A stretch of DNA of 64,000 nucleotides from Streptomyces sp. NBC_01288 (GTDB lineage: Bacteria; Actinomycetota; Actinomycetes; Streptomycetales; Streptomycetaceae): the NCBI RefSeq assembly GCF_035982055.1, contig NZ_CP108427.1, positions 3,534,001-3,598,000 on the forward strand. Reading direction: 5' to 3'. The notes below the pieces were generated by a model. The model was not told the origin of the DNA. It ran no database searches and was given only the letters and a program-made list of their open reading frames with translations. Both the position numbers and the translations under genes were made by a program. Positions 19,288-29,015 of this stretch are shown here, in pieces; position 1 is the stretch's first letter; the number at the start of each line of letters is the position of its first letter.

Positions 19288-20381
19288 TTCTCACCTGCCG
19301 CTTCGTTGTTGACGTACGGGGGTGTGGACCGGTCGTCCCAGCTGTCGACCATGTAACGGCCGGACTCGTGGTGGAACCAGTAGACGGTGCTGAACCAGTT
19401 CCGCATATTGCCGAGGCAGGTCCGTACCGCGGCACTCACTTCCATTCCGCGCACGGTGCCGTCGTCGAGCCGTTCGGCGAGACGTAAGGTGTCCTGTTCC
19501 GCGACGAGGAATTCGGCGATGCATTCCTCGATACGGCGCCTCAGTTCGGCGACCGCTTCCTCAAGGGTCAGCCCTTCGTGCTTGATGAGGCTGATTCCGA
19601 GATTGTGGACCTCGTCGCCCGCGAGCTCTTTCGGCAGCGAGCAGAGGTCGTTGTACCAGGCGGCGAATTCCTGGCTGAGCAGGGCCGCCCGGCGATATCC
19701 CGGGTGTTTCCGCACACTGTCCGGGAGTTCGAGTCCCGCGCTCGCCTCCAGCAGATCGGTCCAGATCCAGTGGGCGAAGGTGAGCCGGCGCAGCGCGAGG
19801 TATTCCTCGACCGTGGGGACGGTCCCCTCGGTACGGTTGCGGAATTCACGGTCGTAGGCCTCGATGACCGCGTGGAAGTGCCGGGCGAACCGCGCGTTCC
19901 AGGTGTCGGGCAGGAACGAGTAGATCCGCATCATGCTGTCGGCGAACCCGGCGACCAGGGGATCCGGGTGGAGCAGATGGTGCCGTGGTGAATCCAGTGC
20001 CGCGTGCAACCGGAACCTCAACCGCCGCCAGGCGTCGGGGCGTTGGTGCACGATGTCCCGGTCGTGGCGGTCGTCCCAGACGAAGAACCACGCGCTGTAG
20101 TCCGCTATCGCCTGGAGCACCTCGTCCGGTGCGCCCAAGTAGTACCCGGCCATCAGGTCCGTGTAGCAAAGACCGTCGGCATATTCCCTTACCTTGTCCG
20201 CCGGCATGAGGCGCTTTTCCAGCAGCCAGACACGTGTCTTCTCCTGGAGCCTCGGCCAATACGGATGCAGTTGCCGGGGAAACGCCGCCTCGATCACCGG
20301 GAGAGAGAGCGACGGTGGTACCGCGATCGCCGTCGTTACCGTTGCCGTTGTCGATGTGGTGCTGTGTGAGAAAGCAGGCAC
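19284..20381 (-). CDS. Epi-isozizaene synthase (class I sesquiterpene cyclase)
   Basis: 365 residues against about 361 in S. coelicolor. The Mg-binding aspartate-rich motif is DDRHD (about residue 100) and the NSE motif is NDLCSLPKE (about 240). The C-terminal RY pair appears as [10 protein letters not shown]. Cyclises farnesyl diphosphate to (+)-epi-isozizaene, then handed to the coupled P450. GTG at 20381 is chosen: it has an AGGGG site about 8 bases upstream and gives MPAFSHSTT, parallel to the known N-terminus; TTG at 20387 is the alternative. Confidence 0.94.
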   Translation of the reverse strand: MPAFSHSTTSTTATVTTAIAVPPSLSLPVIEAAFPRQLHPYWPRLQEKTRVWLLEKRLMPADKVREYADGLCYTDLMAGYYLGAPDEVLQAIADYSAWFFVWDDRHDRDIVHQRPDAWRRLRFRLHAALDSPRHHLLHPDPLVAGFADSMMRIYSFLPDTWNARFARHFHAVIEAYDREFRNRTEGTVPTVEEYLALRRLTFAHWIWTDLLEASAGLELPDSVRKHPGYRRAALLSQEFAAWYNDLCSLPKELAGDEVHNLGISLIKHEGLTLEEAVAELRRRIEECIAEFLVAEQDTLRLAERLDDGTVRGMEVSAAVRTCLGNMRNWFSTVYWFHHESGRYMVDSWDDRSTPPYVNNEAAGEK

Positions 20382-20600
20382 GAACAAACCCCTCTCAGCC
20401 GCCAGTTGCGCACGCCCCTCCCGCTGTGCCGGGCGTGCGCCGTTGCGTATCCCCGCACTTCCTATTCAGCACCACAACTGACCGTTCTGGGAACGGATTT
20501 GCTCCCTTCACTACCCCCAAGTGCCGAGAATCCCCCCTTGTGTGACCGATTCTGGATCATTACGCGCACGGAAACGATCGAATGTGCGAGGGACAGACGA

Positions 20601-20640
20601 ACGGCGCCTGGTCAGGGAGTTGCACCTGAACAGACGCCGT
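20601..20640 (-). terminator. Hairpin after the deformylase gene
   Basis: Arms ACGGCG/CGCCGT with inner CCTG..TCAGG pairing CCTGA..CAG, 39 bases past the def stop on the minus strand. The stem is imperfect. The remainder of 20382-20678 holds no gene and should contain the terpene-operon promoter, which I cannot pin down. Confidence 0.5.
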
Positions 20641-20678
20641 ACGTAAGGGAGATGGGTCGACCGCTGGGGTCGGCCGGA

Positions 20679-21329
20679 TCAGTCGTTGGCGACCACGGGG
20701 TAACGGGGCTCGTTCTCGGCCATCTGCCGCAGCGCGTCCTTGCGGTCGCGCTTGGAGAGCCGGTCGATGTAGAGGTAGCCGTAGAGGTGATCGGTCTCGT
20801 GCTGCAAACACCGAGCGAAGTAGCCGGTGCCCCGGACCTTGACCGGGTTGCCCTTCTCGTCCTGCCCGGTCACCTCGGCGTAGTCGGGCCGTGCGAGCGG
20901 CGCATACGCGGTCGGCACGGACAGACAGCCCTCGTTGCTCTCGTCCAGATGCCGCTTGTCGGCGGGCAGATCGACGAGCTTGGGATTGCAGACGACACCG
21001 ACGTGCCGTTTGCCCTCGTCGTCCATGCAGTCGTAGACGAAGACCTTCAGGTCGACGCCGACCTGGTTCGCGGCGAGGCCGACGCCCTCGGCGGTGCGCT
21101 GCGAGGCGAACATGTCGGCCACCAGCGTCTCCAGCTCCGCGCCGAAGTCGGTGACGTCCCTGCACTCCTTGTGCAGCACCGGATTCCCGACGACCGTGAT
21201 CGCCCGCGAGACCCCCCGCTCCCGCCAGGCCGCCTCACGCTCCTCGGCCCCCTCGGTGTCGACGACAAACCCCTCGTCATCCACGGGGAGCACGCCCACG
21301 TGCTGCTGATCGGTGTCCTGCTGCGCCAT
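20679..21329 (-). CDS. def: Peptide deformylase
   Basis: 216 residues with all three deformylase motifs: [10 protein letters not shown] (motif 1), EGCLSVP with the metal-ligand Cys (motif 2), and QHETDHLYG with the two His ligands and catalytic Glu (motif 3). Removes the formyl group from nascent N-terminal methionine. The first 40 residues are an acidic extension common in actinomycete paralogues. Streptomyces usually have several def genes; this one stands alone. Confidence 0.95.
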   Translation of the reverse strand: MAQQDTDQQHVGVLPVDDEGFVVDTEGAEEREAAWRERGVSRAITVVGNPVLHKECRDVTDFGAELETLVADMFASQRTAEGVGLAANQVGVDLKVFVYDCMDDEGKRHVGVVCNPKLVDLPADKRHLDESNEGCLSVPTAYAPLARPDYAEVTGQDEKGNPVKVRGTGYFARCLQHETDHLYGYLYIDRLSKRDRKDALRQMAENEPRYPVVAND

Positions 21330-21400
21330 GACCGACGTAAGCCTTCCTGAAAACCAAGGGGGAGAAGTTGCTGATACAGGGTACGTGGAGTTCTTCGAGA

Positions 21401-21632
21401 GACGCGGGCCTGTGTCAATGGGCGGCGACCACGCCCTGCCTTCAGGGGCACGGGCCTGTGCCGATGTGCGGCTCCGCCGCGCGAGCGCGCCCTGTCTTCA
21501 AGGGGCGCGGGCCTGCGCCATTGTGCGGCTCCGCCGGCGACAACGCCCGTCTTTTAAGGGGCGCGGGGCTGTTCTCATATGCGGCTCCGCCGCGGGGCGC
21601 GACCAGCCACGACGGCGCGGCACCCGACCACC
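21401..21632. repeat. Tandem array of four palindromic repeat units
   Basis: Four successive, diverged units of the dispersed repeat begin near 21401 (partial), 21445, 21502 and 21558, with a period of 56-57 bp. Each of the last three has GGGGC.CGGG.CTG, then TGCGGCTCCGCCG. The final unit ends with the longer GCGCGACCAGCCACGACGG tail also seen at 28917-28986. It fills the gap between def and the TPR gene. Confidence 0.85.
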
Positions 21633-21636
21633 GACC

Positions 21637-22617
21637 TCAGCAGACCTCTTCCAGATCCCGCCAGTCCCGAGAGTCAGGGCTGTCGGCAACCCACCCGTCC
21701 AACAACCCCCGAACCAGCGACGCGGGGGCCGCAAGCCCACACTCCCGCTCCGGCACCCACAACTGCCCGTCCGTCCGATGCCCCAGCGGCCCAGGATGCC
21801 CGGGCTCACTGTGATCATGCGGATCAAGATGCTCCCCGTCACCCTCATCGGAAGGCATCCGGGACTCGGAACACATCCGGCACAGCAACCGCACGGAAGA
21901 CGACCAGTCCTCCGCCGCGAATCCCGCATCCGCCGCCAACTGCTCCAACGCGTCCCGATCAGCCTCGGCGGCAGCCTCAAGCAGCACGACCCACGTAGGC
22001 ACAGGAGACGGCGCCCACAACTCGATCTCGTCGAACACGGGGTACGAGTGCCCGGCGGCAGTCGTCCGCTCTCCATGCGGAACCCCGTCATGGAGCACGA
22101 CCTCACCCCACCGCCGCCCGGACGAGGGAAGCGGAATGGACAGCACCTCGATGCGCGCAGGGTCCAGCCGCCGCCCCCACACCACCTCGGCCTCACCCTC
22201 GGGAGACAGTCGTACAGCCGCGCTGCCGAGATCCATCCCGGCCGGCTCACCCGCCCCGGTGACGCCACCCGGTACCCGCAGCCCGTACGCCTGCCAGGCC
22301 CGCCGCGCCAGCGGCCAGTCCTGGAGCCCGGTGGCCGCGATACCCACGTTCCACCAGTCAGGCGCGCCGGCCTCCCGGTCGAGCAGCGCGACGGCCCTCA
22401 GTCCGGCCGCCCGCGCCTGCTCCCAGTCGTGCCGGAACTTGTGGAGAAGGGCGAGATTGAACCAGGACTCGGACAGCCAGGGCTCCAGATCGGCGGCCCG
22501 CGTCAGCAGCGCGCCCGCGTCCTCGTACCGACCGTCGCCGATCAGCGTGAACGCGCGGTCTGTGGCCTGCCGCCAGGAGGCGGAGGGCCGGTGCCGTCCC
22601 TTGCCGAAGATCCTCAC
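21637..22617 (-). CDS. Tetratricopeptide-repeat protein, unknown function
   Basis: 326 residues. TPR-like helices occupy about residues 15-110 (RAFTLIGDGRYEDAGALLTRA, SWFNLALLHKFRHDWEQARAAG). The rest has no recognised domain and contains a His/Asp-rich low-complexity patch near residues 255-280 and a conserved-looking C-terminal LVRGLLDGWVADSPDSRDW. GTG at 22617, giving MRIFGKGRHRP, is preferred over the in-frame ATG at 22689 because it has a GGCGGGA site. Predicted cytoplasmic. Confidence 0.8.
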   Translation of the reverse strand: MRIFGKGRHRPSASWRQATDRAFTLIGDGRYEDAGALLTRAADLEPWLSESWFNLALLHKFRHDWEQARAAGLRAVALLDREAGAPDWWNVGIAATGLQDWPLARRAWQAYGLRVPGGVTGAGEPAGMDLGSAAVRLSPEGEAEVVWGRRLDPARIEVLSIPLPSSGRRWGEVVLHDGVPHGERTTAAGHSYPVFDEIELWAPSPVPTWVVLLEAAAEADRDALEQLAADAGFAAEDWSSSVRLLCRMCSESRMPSDEGDGEHLDPHDHSEPGHPGPLGHRTDGQLWVPERECGLAAPASLVRGLLDGWVADSPDSRDWRDLEEVC

Positions 22618-22721
22618 GATTCCCGCCTGCCAGTTCCGTTCAGTGGGCTGGCTCTGCCCCCGGACACCCTCTTCTTCGCATCCAACCACGTACGGCTGGG
22701 AGGGCGCTCATTACCCATGGG

Positions 22722-23972
22722 TTACCCAGCCGAAGGCAAGGTCAGACAGTCCCGGGACAGTACCCGGGCCAGTGCTTCCACGACCTCGGGAGCGTAGTCC
22801 CCGGCGGTCCCGAGGCGCAGCTCCTCCAACGCCTGGAGAGGCCCGCCGGGGCCGCCTGCCCGGGTTTTCTCCTCGTACGCGTTCACGGCCCGGACGATCC
22901 GCGCGGACAGCGGCTGCTCCCGGCACGGGTCGGCCTGCCGCTCCACGACGGCCGCCACCTGAGGACTCACCCCGGTCTGCCGTACGACGGCCCCGCCGAG
23001 CAGCGCTATCCGCCGCTGCTCCTCCGCCGGGAGTACGGCGGTGGCGCCGGCCGGTACCGGGTCGACGAGGCTGAGCTGGCCGATGTCGTGCATCAGGGCC
23101 GCGTACTCCAGGACGGTGAGGTCGGGCTCGGACAGCCCCAGGTCCCGCCCGACCGCCTGGCACAGCGCGGCGACCCGGCGGGCGTGCCCGGCAGGCGTGT
23201 ATCCGGCTATCTCGGTGGACCGGGCGAGGGAGGCGATGGTCTGCCGGTAGGTGTCCCGTACGGCCGCGTACCGCCGGAACGACAGCTGGGTCAGCAGCAG
23301 CGGCAGCGAGAACACGGGCAGCGCCCACAGCCCCACCACGGCGACCGCGAGCGCCATCACCGCGCCGGTCGCGCACACCGCCGACCCGATCCCGAGCATC
23401 CCGCGCAGCTCGTCCCGCAACAGCGGCCCGAACGGCCACCGGGTCCGCGCGTGCGCGAGCGCGGCGGCGAGCACGGCGTCGCAGAGCGCGGTGAGGGAGA
23501 GCAGCGCGAGGAGCAGGAGGGCATAGGCGGGGCCGCCCCAGTGTCTGAACACGCCCTGGTTGTACAGGGGTTGGAAGCAGACGGCCGCGAAACCGACGGT
23601 CAGGACGCGCCGTGCCATGTGGTCGGGGGTGCGGCTGTGGCCGCGCGCGATGTGCGGGACGCAGCCGACGAGGGCGGCGGCGACCACCACGGCGACGGTC
23701 TGGAAGACGCCATGGTGGGTGGGCCGGCCGGCGTCGGCGCCGAGCAGGGCGTAGGAGAGGGCGCCGGCTGCGCCGAGGGGGGCGGTTTCGCGGAGACCGG
23801 TTGCGCCGTTCCATCGGCTCAACTCCCCTACGGCTACGAGGACGCCGAAGGCGAGGGCTACTCCGGGTTCTTCGAGGCCGGTGCGGAGGGTGAGGGTGAG
23901 GGAGGTGAGGGCGAGGAGGAGGGCGGAGGCGTGGACGAGGGCGAGGATCAACGGGGGCTGGGGCGAAGGCAT
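22722..23972 (-). CDS. Membrane protein with degenerate HD domain
   Basis: 416 residues. Several hydrophobic segments fill residues 1-235; a C-terminal HD-type domain follows with GHARRV and MHDIG. The GYP element expected of cyclic-di-GMP phosphodiesterases is missing: where the neighbour has LDGSGYPYG, this protein has a short ADPCREQPL stretch. It lies four bases from the next HD-GYP gene, so they form an operon. Probably a diverged paralogue with a sensory or partner role; no activity should be assumed. Confidence 0.8.
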   Translation of the reverse strand: MPSPQPPLILALVHASALLLALTSLTLTLRTGLEEPGVALAFGVLVAVGELSRWNGATGLRETAPLGAAGALSYALLGADAGRPTHHGVFQTVAVVVAAALVGCVPHIARGHSRTPDHMARRVLTVGFAAVCFQPLYNQGVFRHWGGPAYALLLLALLSLTALCDAVLAAALAHARTRWPFGPLLRDELRGMLGIGSAVCATGAVMALAVAVVGLWALPVFSLPLLLTQLSFRRYAAVRDTYRQTIASLARSTEIAGYTPAGHARRVAALCQAVGRDLGLSEPDLTVLEYAALMHDIGQLSLVDPVPAGATAVLPAEEQRRIALLGGAVVRQTGVSPQVAAVVERQADPCREQPLSARIVRAVNAYEEKTRAGGPGGPLQALEELRLGTAGDYAPEVVEALARVLSRDCLTLPSAG

Positions 23973-23976
23973 TTCG

Positions 23977-25284
23977 TCAACCCCTCAACACACTGGAAAC
24001 GGGCGGACTGGGTGGGAAAACAATGGACGACTGGACCTCGTCGGCTGTTACCGAGGGATGCCACCCACACCGGCTCAACGCCCGCACCAACGCCCGCACC
24101 ATCAACGGGTCGAACTGCGTACCGGCACAGCGCGACAACTCCTCCAGCGCGGCAGACACCGGCCGAGCCCGGCGGTAGGACCGCGTGGACGTCATCGCGT
24201 CGAAGGCGTCGGCGACGGCGACTACCCGCGCGGACTCCGGGATCTGACTCCCCAACAGCCCGTAGGGATACCCGCTCCCGTCCAGCCGTTCGTGGTGGTG
24301 CAGGACAGCCGCACGGGCCTCCCCGAGGAAACCGATCCCGCGCACCATCTCGTGGCCGTACTCGGGATGCAGTTCGATCACCCGCCGCTCCTCGGGAGTG
24401 AGCGGCCCGTCCTTGCGCAGCAAGCGCGTAGGCACGCCCAGCTTTCCGACGTCGTGCAGGATGCCGGCGAAGCGCAGCACTTCCACCCGGGAGTCGTCCA
24501 TGCCCAGCTCCCGCGCGATCATCATCGACGCCTGCCCGACCCGCTCACTGTGCCCGCGGGTGTACCCGTCCTTGATGTCGACGGCCTGGACGAGGGCGCG
24601 GATGGTGGCCTGATGCGCGGCCCGCTCCTGGTGGTACTGGGCGAACACCCACCAGGACACCCCCATCGGCAGCAGCACGAGCAGCGCGGCGACGGGGCCG
24701 TAGGGGCTGCGCCACAGGACGGCCATCATCAGCCCGGCGAGCCCGTGCACGCCGATGGGCGCCAGGGACCGTAGGAACAGCCCTCGCCAGGCCCGTCGTA
24801 CCGGCATCCGCTCGGCCAGCGCGAGGATCCCGCCGTCGAGCACGGTGAGGACCAGGCAGAAGGCGAGGACGGCGGCCAGGGCGGGCACCAGGGCGTACGG
24901 GAAGTCGGACGCGACGACGGCGTCGCGCCCGCCCAGCGCCCAGTGCACGCGTGCCGCCGCCCACACGCCCAGCGCGAGCTGCGCGGCCCGCCAGCCGCGC
25001 CGCAGCCAGGGCGAGCCCTGCTCGACGCGGGAGAACAGCGCCCCCGGCAGCGGCACGAGCGCGGCGGCGGGGGGCGGGAGGAGGAAGGCCGCGGCGAGCA
25101 GCACCGGGTAGAAGGTGCCCGCGAAACGGCGCCGGGCGACCTGCTCGCAGCCGGCGTAGAGCGCGGCCAGCAGTGCGACCGCCCACCAGGGTGTGTGGAC
25201 GGTCGGCAGCGGCAGCAGGCACCACAAGGCGCCGGCGACGACACAGACGACGTACGCACGTGCCCGTGCCGGTGTCGCCTCCAT
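23977..25284 (-). CDS. Membrane-bound HD-GYP domain protein
   Basis: 435 residues. Multiple membrane segments (about 10-220) precede an intact HD-GYP domain: RGHSERVGQ, ILHDVGKLGVP, HPEYGHEMV, HHHERLDGSGYPYGL and ADAFDAMTSTRSYR. HD-GYP proteins hydrolyse cyclic di-GMP, so this one may tune the second messenger that governs Streptomyces development. ATG at 25284 is preferred over 25308 because GGAAGGG precedes it. It is first in the operon with the degenerate HD gene. Confidence 0.88.
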   Translation of the reverse strand: MEATPARARAYVVCVVAGALWCLLPLPTVHTPWWAVALLAALYAGCEQVARRRFAGTFYPVLLAAAFLLPPPAAALVPLPGALFSRVEQGSPWLRRGWRAAQLALGVWAAARVHWALGGRDAVVASDFPYALVPALAAVLAFCLVLTVLDGGILALAERMPVRRAWRGLFLRSLAPIGVHGLAGLMMAVLWRSPYGPVAALLVLLPMGVSWWVFAQYHQERAAHQATIRALVQAVDIKDGYTRGHSERVGQASMMIARELGMDDSRVEVLRFAGILHDVGKLGVPTRLLRKDGPLTPEERRVIELHPEYGHEMVRGIGFLGEARAAVLHHHERLDGSGYPYGLLGSQIPESARVVAVADAFDAMTSTRSYRRARPVSAALEELSRCAGTQFDPLMVRALVRALSRCGWHPSVTADEVQSSIVFPPSPPVSSVLRG

Positions 25285-25422
25285 GGCTGACGCCCTTCCC
25301 CCGACCATGCCTGTCCAGGCCGAGGAGCCTAGGGCGGTCGGGGGCGGGCCGCGGGCGTATCACCCGCGGATTAGCACGTTCGAGTGACGATCGCCCGTTC
25401 AGGACGCGTGTTCAGGAAACGG

Positions 25423-25725
25423 TCAGGATTCCTGCGGGGCGGCCGTCAGGTCGTGGTCGGGCACGGCCTGCCCGGAACGGATCAGATCGAGCCGCCCCAG
25501 GACCTTGGCGCGCAGGTCGGTCGGCACGTCGTCCCGGCCGCAGCACCGCTTGACCAGCTTCTTCACGGCCTCTTCGAGCCCGTACTTCTCCAGGCACGGC
25601 GAGCACTCCGTGAAGTGCTGCTTGAACTTGGCGCGGTCGACGTCCGGCATCTCGCTGTCGAGGAACTCGTAGAGATGGTCGAGGACCTCACTGCAGTCCG
25701 TTTCGTGCGGCTCTCCGCAGCTCAT
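25423..25725 (-). CDS. rsrA: RsrA, zinc-binding redox-sensitive anti-sigma factor
   Basis: 100 residues with the ZAS-type motif [13 protein letters not shown] (His and two Cys about residues 37-44) plus an N-terminal Cys and the KRCCG pair. In S. coelicolor RsrA holds SigR inactive until disulfide stress expels its zinc. The ATG overlaps the sigR stop by four bases (ATGA), and the gene lies directly after sigR. Confidence 0.95.
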   Translation of the reverse strand: MSCGEPHETDCSEVLDHLYEFLDSEMPDVDRAKFKQHFTECSPCLEKYGLEEAVKKLVKRCCGRDDVPTDLRAKVLGRLDLIRSGQAVPDHDLTAAPQES

Positions 25726-26579
25726 GAGCCCGAGCCTTTCGCTTCGTTCGACTCTCCGGCGCCGGCCGGGACCAGTCCGCGGTCACGCGCGTAGTCCTCG
25801 AGCATGCCGCGCAGTTGACGACGGCCGCGGTGCAGCCGGGACATCACCGTACCGATGGGTGTCCCCATGATGTCCGCGATCTCCTTGTACGCAAAGCCCT
25901 CGACGTCCGCGAGATAGACGGCGATGCGGAATTCCTCGGGGATCGCCTGGAGCGCTTCCTTCACGTCCGAGTCGGGCAGGTGGTCGAGCGCCTGCGACTC
26001 GGCGGAGCGCAGACCCGTCGACATGTGCGACTCGGCGCGCGCGAGCTGCCAGTCCTCGATCTCCTCGGCCGCGGAACGCTGGGGTTCACGCTGCTTCTTG
26101 CGGTACGAGTTGATGAACGTGTTGGTGAGAATCCGGTACAGCCACGCCTTGAGGTTGGTGCCCTCGCGGAACTGGTGGAAGGACGCGTACGCCTTCGCGT
26201 ACGTCTCCTGCACCAGGTCCTCGGCGTCGGCCGGGTTTCGCGTCATGCGCAGCGCGGCCGAGTACATCTGGTCGAGGAATTCGAGCGCGTCCCGCTCGAA
26301 GCGCGCACTGCGCTCCGAGGTCGATTCCGGTGTGACCTCGCTCGTGCCCTGGCCCTCGGGCTGCTCCGCCTGGCCGTGTTCGGTCCCTGCGTCGGTACCG
26401 GGAACCGGACCCACCTCCTCAAGATTCCGGGTGGCGCCGAAGCCGATGCCACCAGAATCGGAGGATAGACGACGATCCGGTCCGCCCGCCGCCCCAATAG
26501 GCGTGGCCTTGGTCGCGTGCAGCACGGACCAGTCCAGGTCGGAGCGGCTGCTACGGGACGGGCAGAAGGTCGAACCCAT
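25722..26579 (-). CDS. sigR: SigR, thiol-stress ECF sigma factor (with long SigR' form)
   Basis: The core sigma factor has region 2 ([33 protein letters not shown]) and region 4 ([34 protein letters not shown]). Two starts are plausible: ATG at 26579 (AAAGGAAG upstream) gives a 285-residue SigR' with a 55-residue extension, and GTG at 26414 gives the 230-residue SigR. The 55-residue difference equals that described for unstable S. coelicolor SigR', which is made from the stress-induced promoter. It drives thioredoxin, mycothiol and protein-quality genes. Confidence 0.95.
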   Translation of the reverse strand: MGSTFCPSRSSRSDLDWSVLHATKATPIGAAGGPDRRLSSDSGGIGFGATRNLEEVGPVPGTDAGTEHGQAEQPEGQGTSEVTPESTSERSARFERDALEFLDQMYSAALRMTRNPADAEDLVQETYAKAYASFHQFREGTNLKAWLYRILTNTFINSYRKKQREPQRSAAEEIEDWQLARAESHMSTGLRSAESQALDHLPDSDVKEALQAIPEEFRIAVYLADVEGFAYKEIADIMGTPIGTVMSRLHRGRRQLRGMLEDYARDRGLVPAGAGESNEAKGSGS

Positions 26580-26618
26580 GCGGCGGACTTCCTTTCTACG
26601 ACTCTCTATGTCCGCCAC

Positions 26619-26645
26619 AACAGTGGTAAGGGCCCCGGCATTCCC
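26619..26645 (-). promoter_or_regulatory. SigR-type promoter upstream of sigR
   Basis: Read on the minus strand: GGGAAT (26645-26640), an 18-base spacer, then GTT (26621-26619), matching the sigma-R consensus GGAAT-N18-GTT. It lies about 40 bases before the SigR' ATG, the expected place for the autoregulated sigRp2. Confidence 0.88.
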
Positions 26646-26650
26646 GCCCC

Positions 26651-27301
26651 TTACTCAAGTGTTCGAGTCCACTCCACCACGCGCCCCGTGATGATCTCCA
26701 GCGCCTCGTCCTGCCCGATCTCCGCCCGCTTCGGCACCGCGAACCCATGATCGCCGTACGGCACCTCGACCAGCCCGAAGTCGCCCTCCGGGAACTCCGC
26801 CGGTTTCCCGAAGGGGTCGTTCCCGCCCTGCACGACGAGCGTGGGCACCCCGGCCCCGAGCAGTTCGCCGGCCCGGGACTTCTCCGGCTTGCCCGGCGGA
26901 TGCAACGGGAAACTCAGCGCGAGAACGGCGGCGGCGCCCAGCTCCAGAGCCGTACGACACGCCACGCGGGCTCCCGCACTACGGCCCCCGGAGATCACCG
27001 GCAGCCCCGGTTTCGCGACCGCCGCCCAGATCCCCCGCCACCCCACGTCGAGCGTCTTGGGCGCGGGCGCCACCTTCTTCCCGGCCACCCGCCACGGCTG
27101 CTCGACGAGCGCGACGGTGACACCGTGCGCGGGGAGTACGGCGGCGAGGGCCCGCAGATCCCGGGCGTCGATGCCACCGCCGGCGCCATGACTCACGGCG
27201 AGGACGAGCCGCGCCTTCTTGGCCGTATGCCAGGTGACACGGGCGTCCCCCGCGTCGGTCTCGACCGTCTCAACTGTCTCGCTGGAAATGATCTCGCTCA
27301 C
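26651..27301 (-). CDS. Alpha/beta hydrolase (KANL3/Tex30-like)
   Basis: 216 residues. The nucleophile elbow is [10 protein letters not shown] (Ser about residue 110), the acid is in GNDPFG and the His in YGDHGF; an oxyanion region SHGAGGG lies near residue 38. The fold resembles dienelactone-hydrolase-like proteins. Substrate unknown. GTG start at 27301, one base after the stop of the SRAP gene, so they form an operon. Confidence 0.85.
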   Translation of the reverse strand: MSEIISSETVETVETDAGDARVTWHTAKKARLVLAVSHGAGGGIDARDLRALAAVLPAHGVTVALVEQPWRVAGKKVAPAPKTLDVGWRGIWAAVAKPGLPVISGGRSAGARVACRTALELGAAAVLALSFPLHPPGKPEKSRAGELLGAGVPTLVVQGGNDPFGKPAEFPEGDFGLVEVPYGDHGFAVPKRAEIGQDEALEIITGRVVEWTRTLE

Positions 27302-27302
27302 G

Positions 27303-28118
27303 CTAGAAGAGTGTGCCCTCCTCGGGCCCCTCCAGCTCCTTCAGCAGCTCCGGCCCGTTGTTGCGGACGTTGCTCACGGCCGTGGACACCGGGTACGCGC
27401 GCATCAGCCCGGCGGGCGGCGGGGCGAGCAGCTCGCGCAGGTCGTCCGGGTCGGTGCGGGACGGGTCGAGCCAGGAGTCCCAGCGGTCCGGGGTGAGCAT
27501 CAGGGGCATCCGGGGATGGATGTCGGCCAGCGTGTGCGGCCCCTCGGCCGGGGGCACCGCCAGCGGGGTCGTCTCCGCCTCGGTGGTGATCACCGAGCAG
27601 GTGACCCACCAGGCCAGCGGATGGTCGTCGGGCAGGGTCCGGTCCCGCCAGAACTCGTACAGCCCGGCCATCGCGAACACCGACCCGTCGGCGGGCAGCA
27701 CGAAGTACGGCTGCTTGCGCTGCCGCTTCTTCTTTCCCTCGACCTCCAGCTCCCGCTCGTCCTTGGCGGTGACCCACTCGTAGTAGCCGTCGGCGGGGAT
27801 GATGCAGCGCCGGGTGGAGAAGGCGCGACGGTACGACGGCTTCTCGTGCACGGTCTCGGCACGCGCGTTGATCATCCGCGCCCCGCCCTCGGGGGTCTTC
27901 GACCAGCTCGGCACGAGGCCCCACTTGAGCCTGCGCAGCTGGCGAACCGGCTTCGGGCTGTCCGCGTCCTTAAGTGGACGGTCGAGGACTGCATAGACCT
28001 CTTTGGTCGGGGCCACGTTGTAGTCGGGGGCCAAAGCCTCCTCGGGCTCCCACTTCTCGATCTCAAAGACTCCTGCGAGATCCTCGGGCCCACGACTCGC
28101 TGCATACCGTCCGCACAT
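27303..28118 (-). CDS. SRAP-domain protein (YedK/HMCES family)
   Basis: 271 residues. After Met removal the catalytic Cys2 is the N-terminus (MCGRYA). The family Asn (INARAE), Glu (GYYEWV) and His (HPRMPLML) are present. HMCES/YedK proteins form thiazolidine crosslinks with abasic sites in single-stranded DNA and shield them. ATG at 28118 is required by the Cys2 chemistry, so the longer frame to 28184 is rejected. Divergent from the M50 gene with a 50-bp shared promoter region. Confidence 0.94.
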   Translation of the reverse strand: MCGRYAASRGPEDLAGVFEIEKWEPEEALAPDYNVAPTKEVYAVLDRPLKDADSPKPVRQLRRLKWGLVPSWSKTPEGGARMINARAETVHEKPSYRRAFSTRRCIIPADGYYEWVTAKDERELEVEGKKKRQRKQPYFVLPADGSVFAMAGLYEFWRDRTLPDDHPLAWWVTCSVITTEAETTPLAVPPAEGPHTLADIHPRMPLMLTPDRWDSWLDPSRTDPDDLRELLAPPPAGLMRAYPVSTAVSNVRNNGPELLKELEGPEEGTLF

Positions 28119-28168
28119 ACGTGCCAGACTGCCAGATTCGACGACCACCACGGGAGCCTCCGCCGCCA

Positions 28169-28891
28169 ATGGACAGCACCGCAATCACCTCGTTCAGCGC
28201 CCTGTGGGACGAGGTCTTCGGCAGCCAGCCCGACCCCGATCTGTGGGTGGTCATCGCCACCATGGTCGCCGCGCTGGCCGTGGTCGTCCCGCACGGCCTG
28301 TGGCGCCTCTCCCGCAATGCCATCACCATCGCCCACGAGGGCGGCCACGGCCTGGTGGCCCTGCTCACCGGCCGCACCCTCACCGGCATCCGCCTCCACT
28401 CCGACACCAGCGGCCTCACGGTCAGCCGAGGCAAGCCGCACGGCCTCGGCATGATCCTCACGGCAGCCGCCGGCTACACCGCTCCCCCACTCCTGGGCCT
28501 GGGCGGCGCGGCCCTCCTCGGCGCCGGCCACATCACCCTCCTCCTCTGGCTGTCGACCCTCCTCCTCATAGCCATGCTGGTCATGATCCGCAACGCCTAC
28601 GGCGCCCTCACGGTCATCCTCAGCGGAGCAGCCTTCCTGCTCGTGTCCTGGCTGACGGGCCCCCAGGTCCAGGCGGCCTTCGCGTACGCGGTGGTGTGGT
28701 TCTTGCTGCTGGGGGGAGTCCGCCCGGCTTTCGAGCTCCAGGCAAAGAGGTCAAGGGGCGGCGCGGGCGACTCGGACGCGGACCAGTTGGCGCGACTGAC
28801 CCACGTACCGGCGGGCCTATGGCTGTTTCTTTTCCACCTGGTGTCCCTGTGCTCGCTAATAGGCGGGGGACGATGGCTGCTGGAGCTGTGA
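28169..28891 (+). CDS. M50B-type membrane metallopeptidase
   Basis: 240 residues with about six membrane segments. The zinc motif HEGGH (about residue 54) is followed by [17 protein letters not shown], typical of the YwnF/M50B-like family. Family members are intramembrane zinc proteases of mostly unknown substrate. ATG at 28169; the longer in-frame region upstream would overlap the SRAP start and is not used. Confidence 0.85.
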   Translation: MDSTAITSFSALWDEVFGSQPDPDLWVVIATMVAALAVVVPHGLWRLSRNAITIAHEGGHGLVALLTGRTLTGIRLHSDTSGLTVSRGKPHGLGMILTAAAGYTAPPLLGLGGAALLGAGHITLLLWLSTLLLIAMLVMIRNAYGALTVILSGAAFLLVSWLTGPQVQAAFAYAVVWFLLLGGVRPAFELQAKRSRGGAGDSDADQLARLTHVPAGLWLFLFHLVSLCSLIGGGRWLLEL

Positions 28892-28916
28892 CAAGCCCCG
28901 AAGGGGCGAGTCACTA

Positions 28917-28986
28917 GGGGCGCGGGGCTGTATCTATGTGCGGCTCCGCCGCGCGGGCGCGACCAGCCACGACGGCGCGGCACCCG
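28917..28986. repeat. Dispersed intergenic palindromic repeat, copy with long tail
   Basis: GGGGCGCGGGGCTGTAT, TGCGGCTCCGCCGCG and GGGCGCGACCAGCCACGAC in order, then CGGCGCGGCACCCG. Nearly identical to the last unit at 21558-21632. It separates the M50 gene from aroA. Confidence 0.82.
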
Positions 28987-29015
28987 AAAGACGGCCTACT
29001 TATACAGTGGGTCAC

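Noticed and set aside
21401..21632. CRISPR-like array
   Set aside because: Units are contiguous diverged palindromes without unique spacers, and no cas genes are present.
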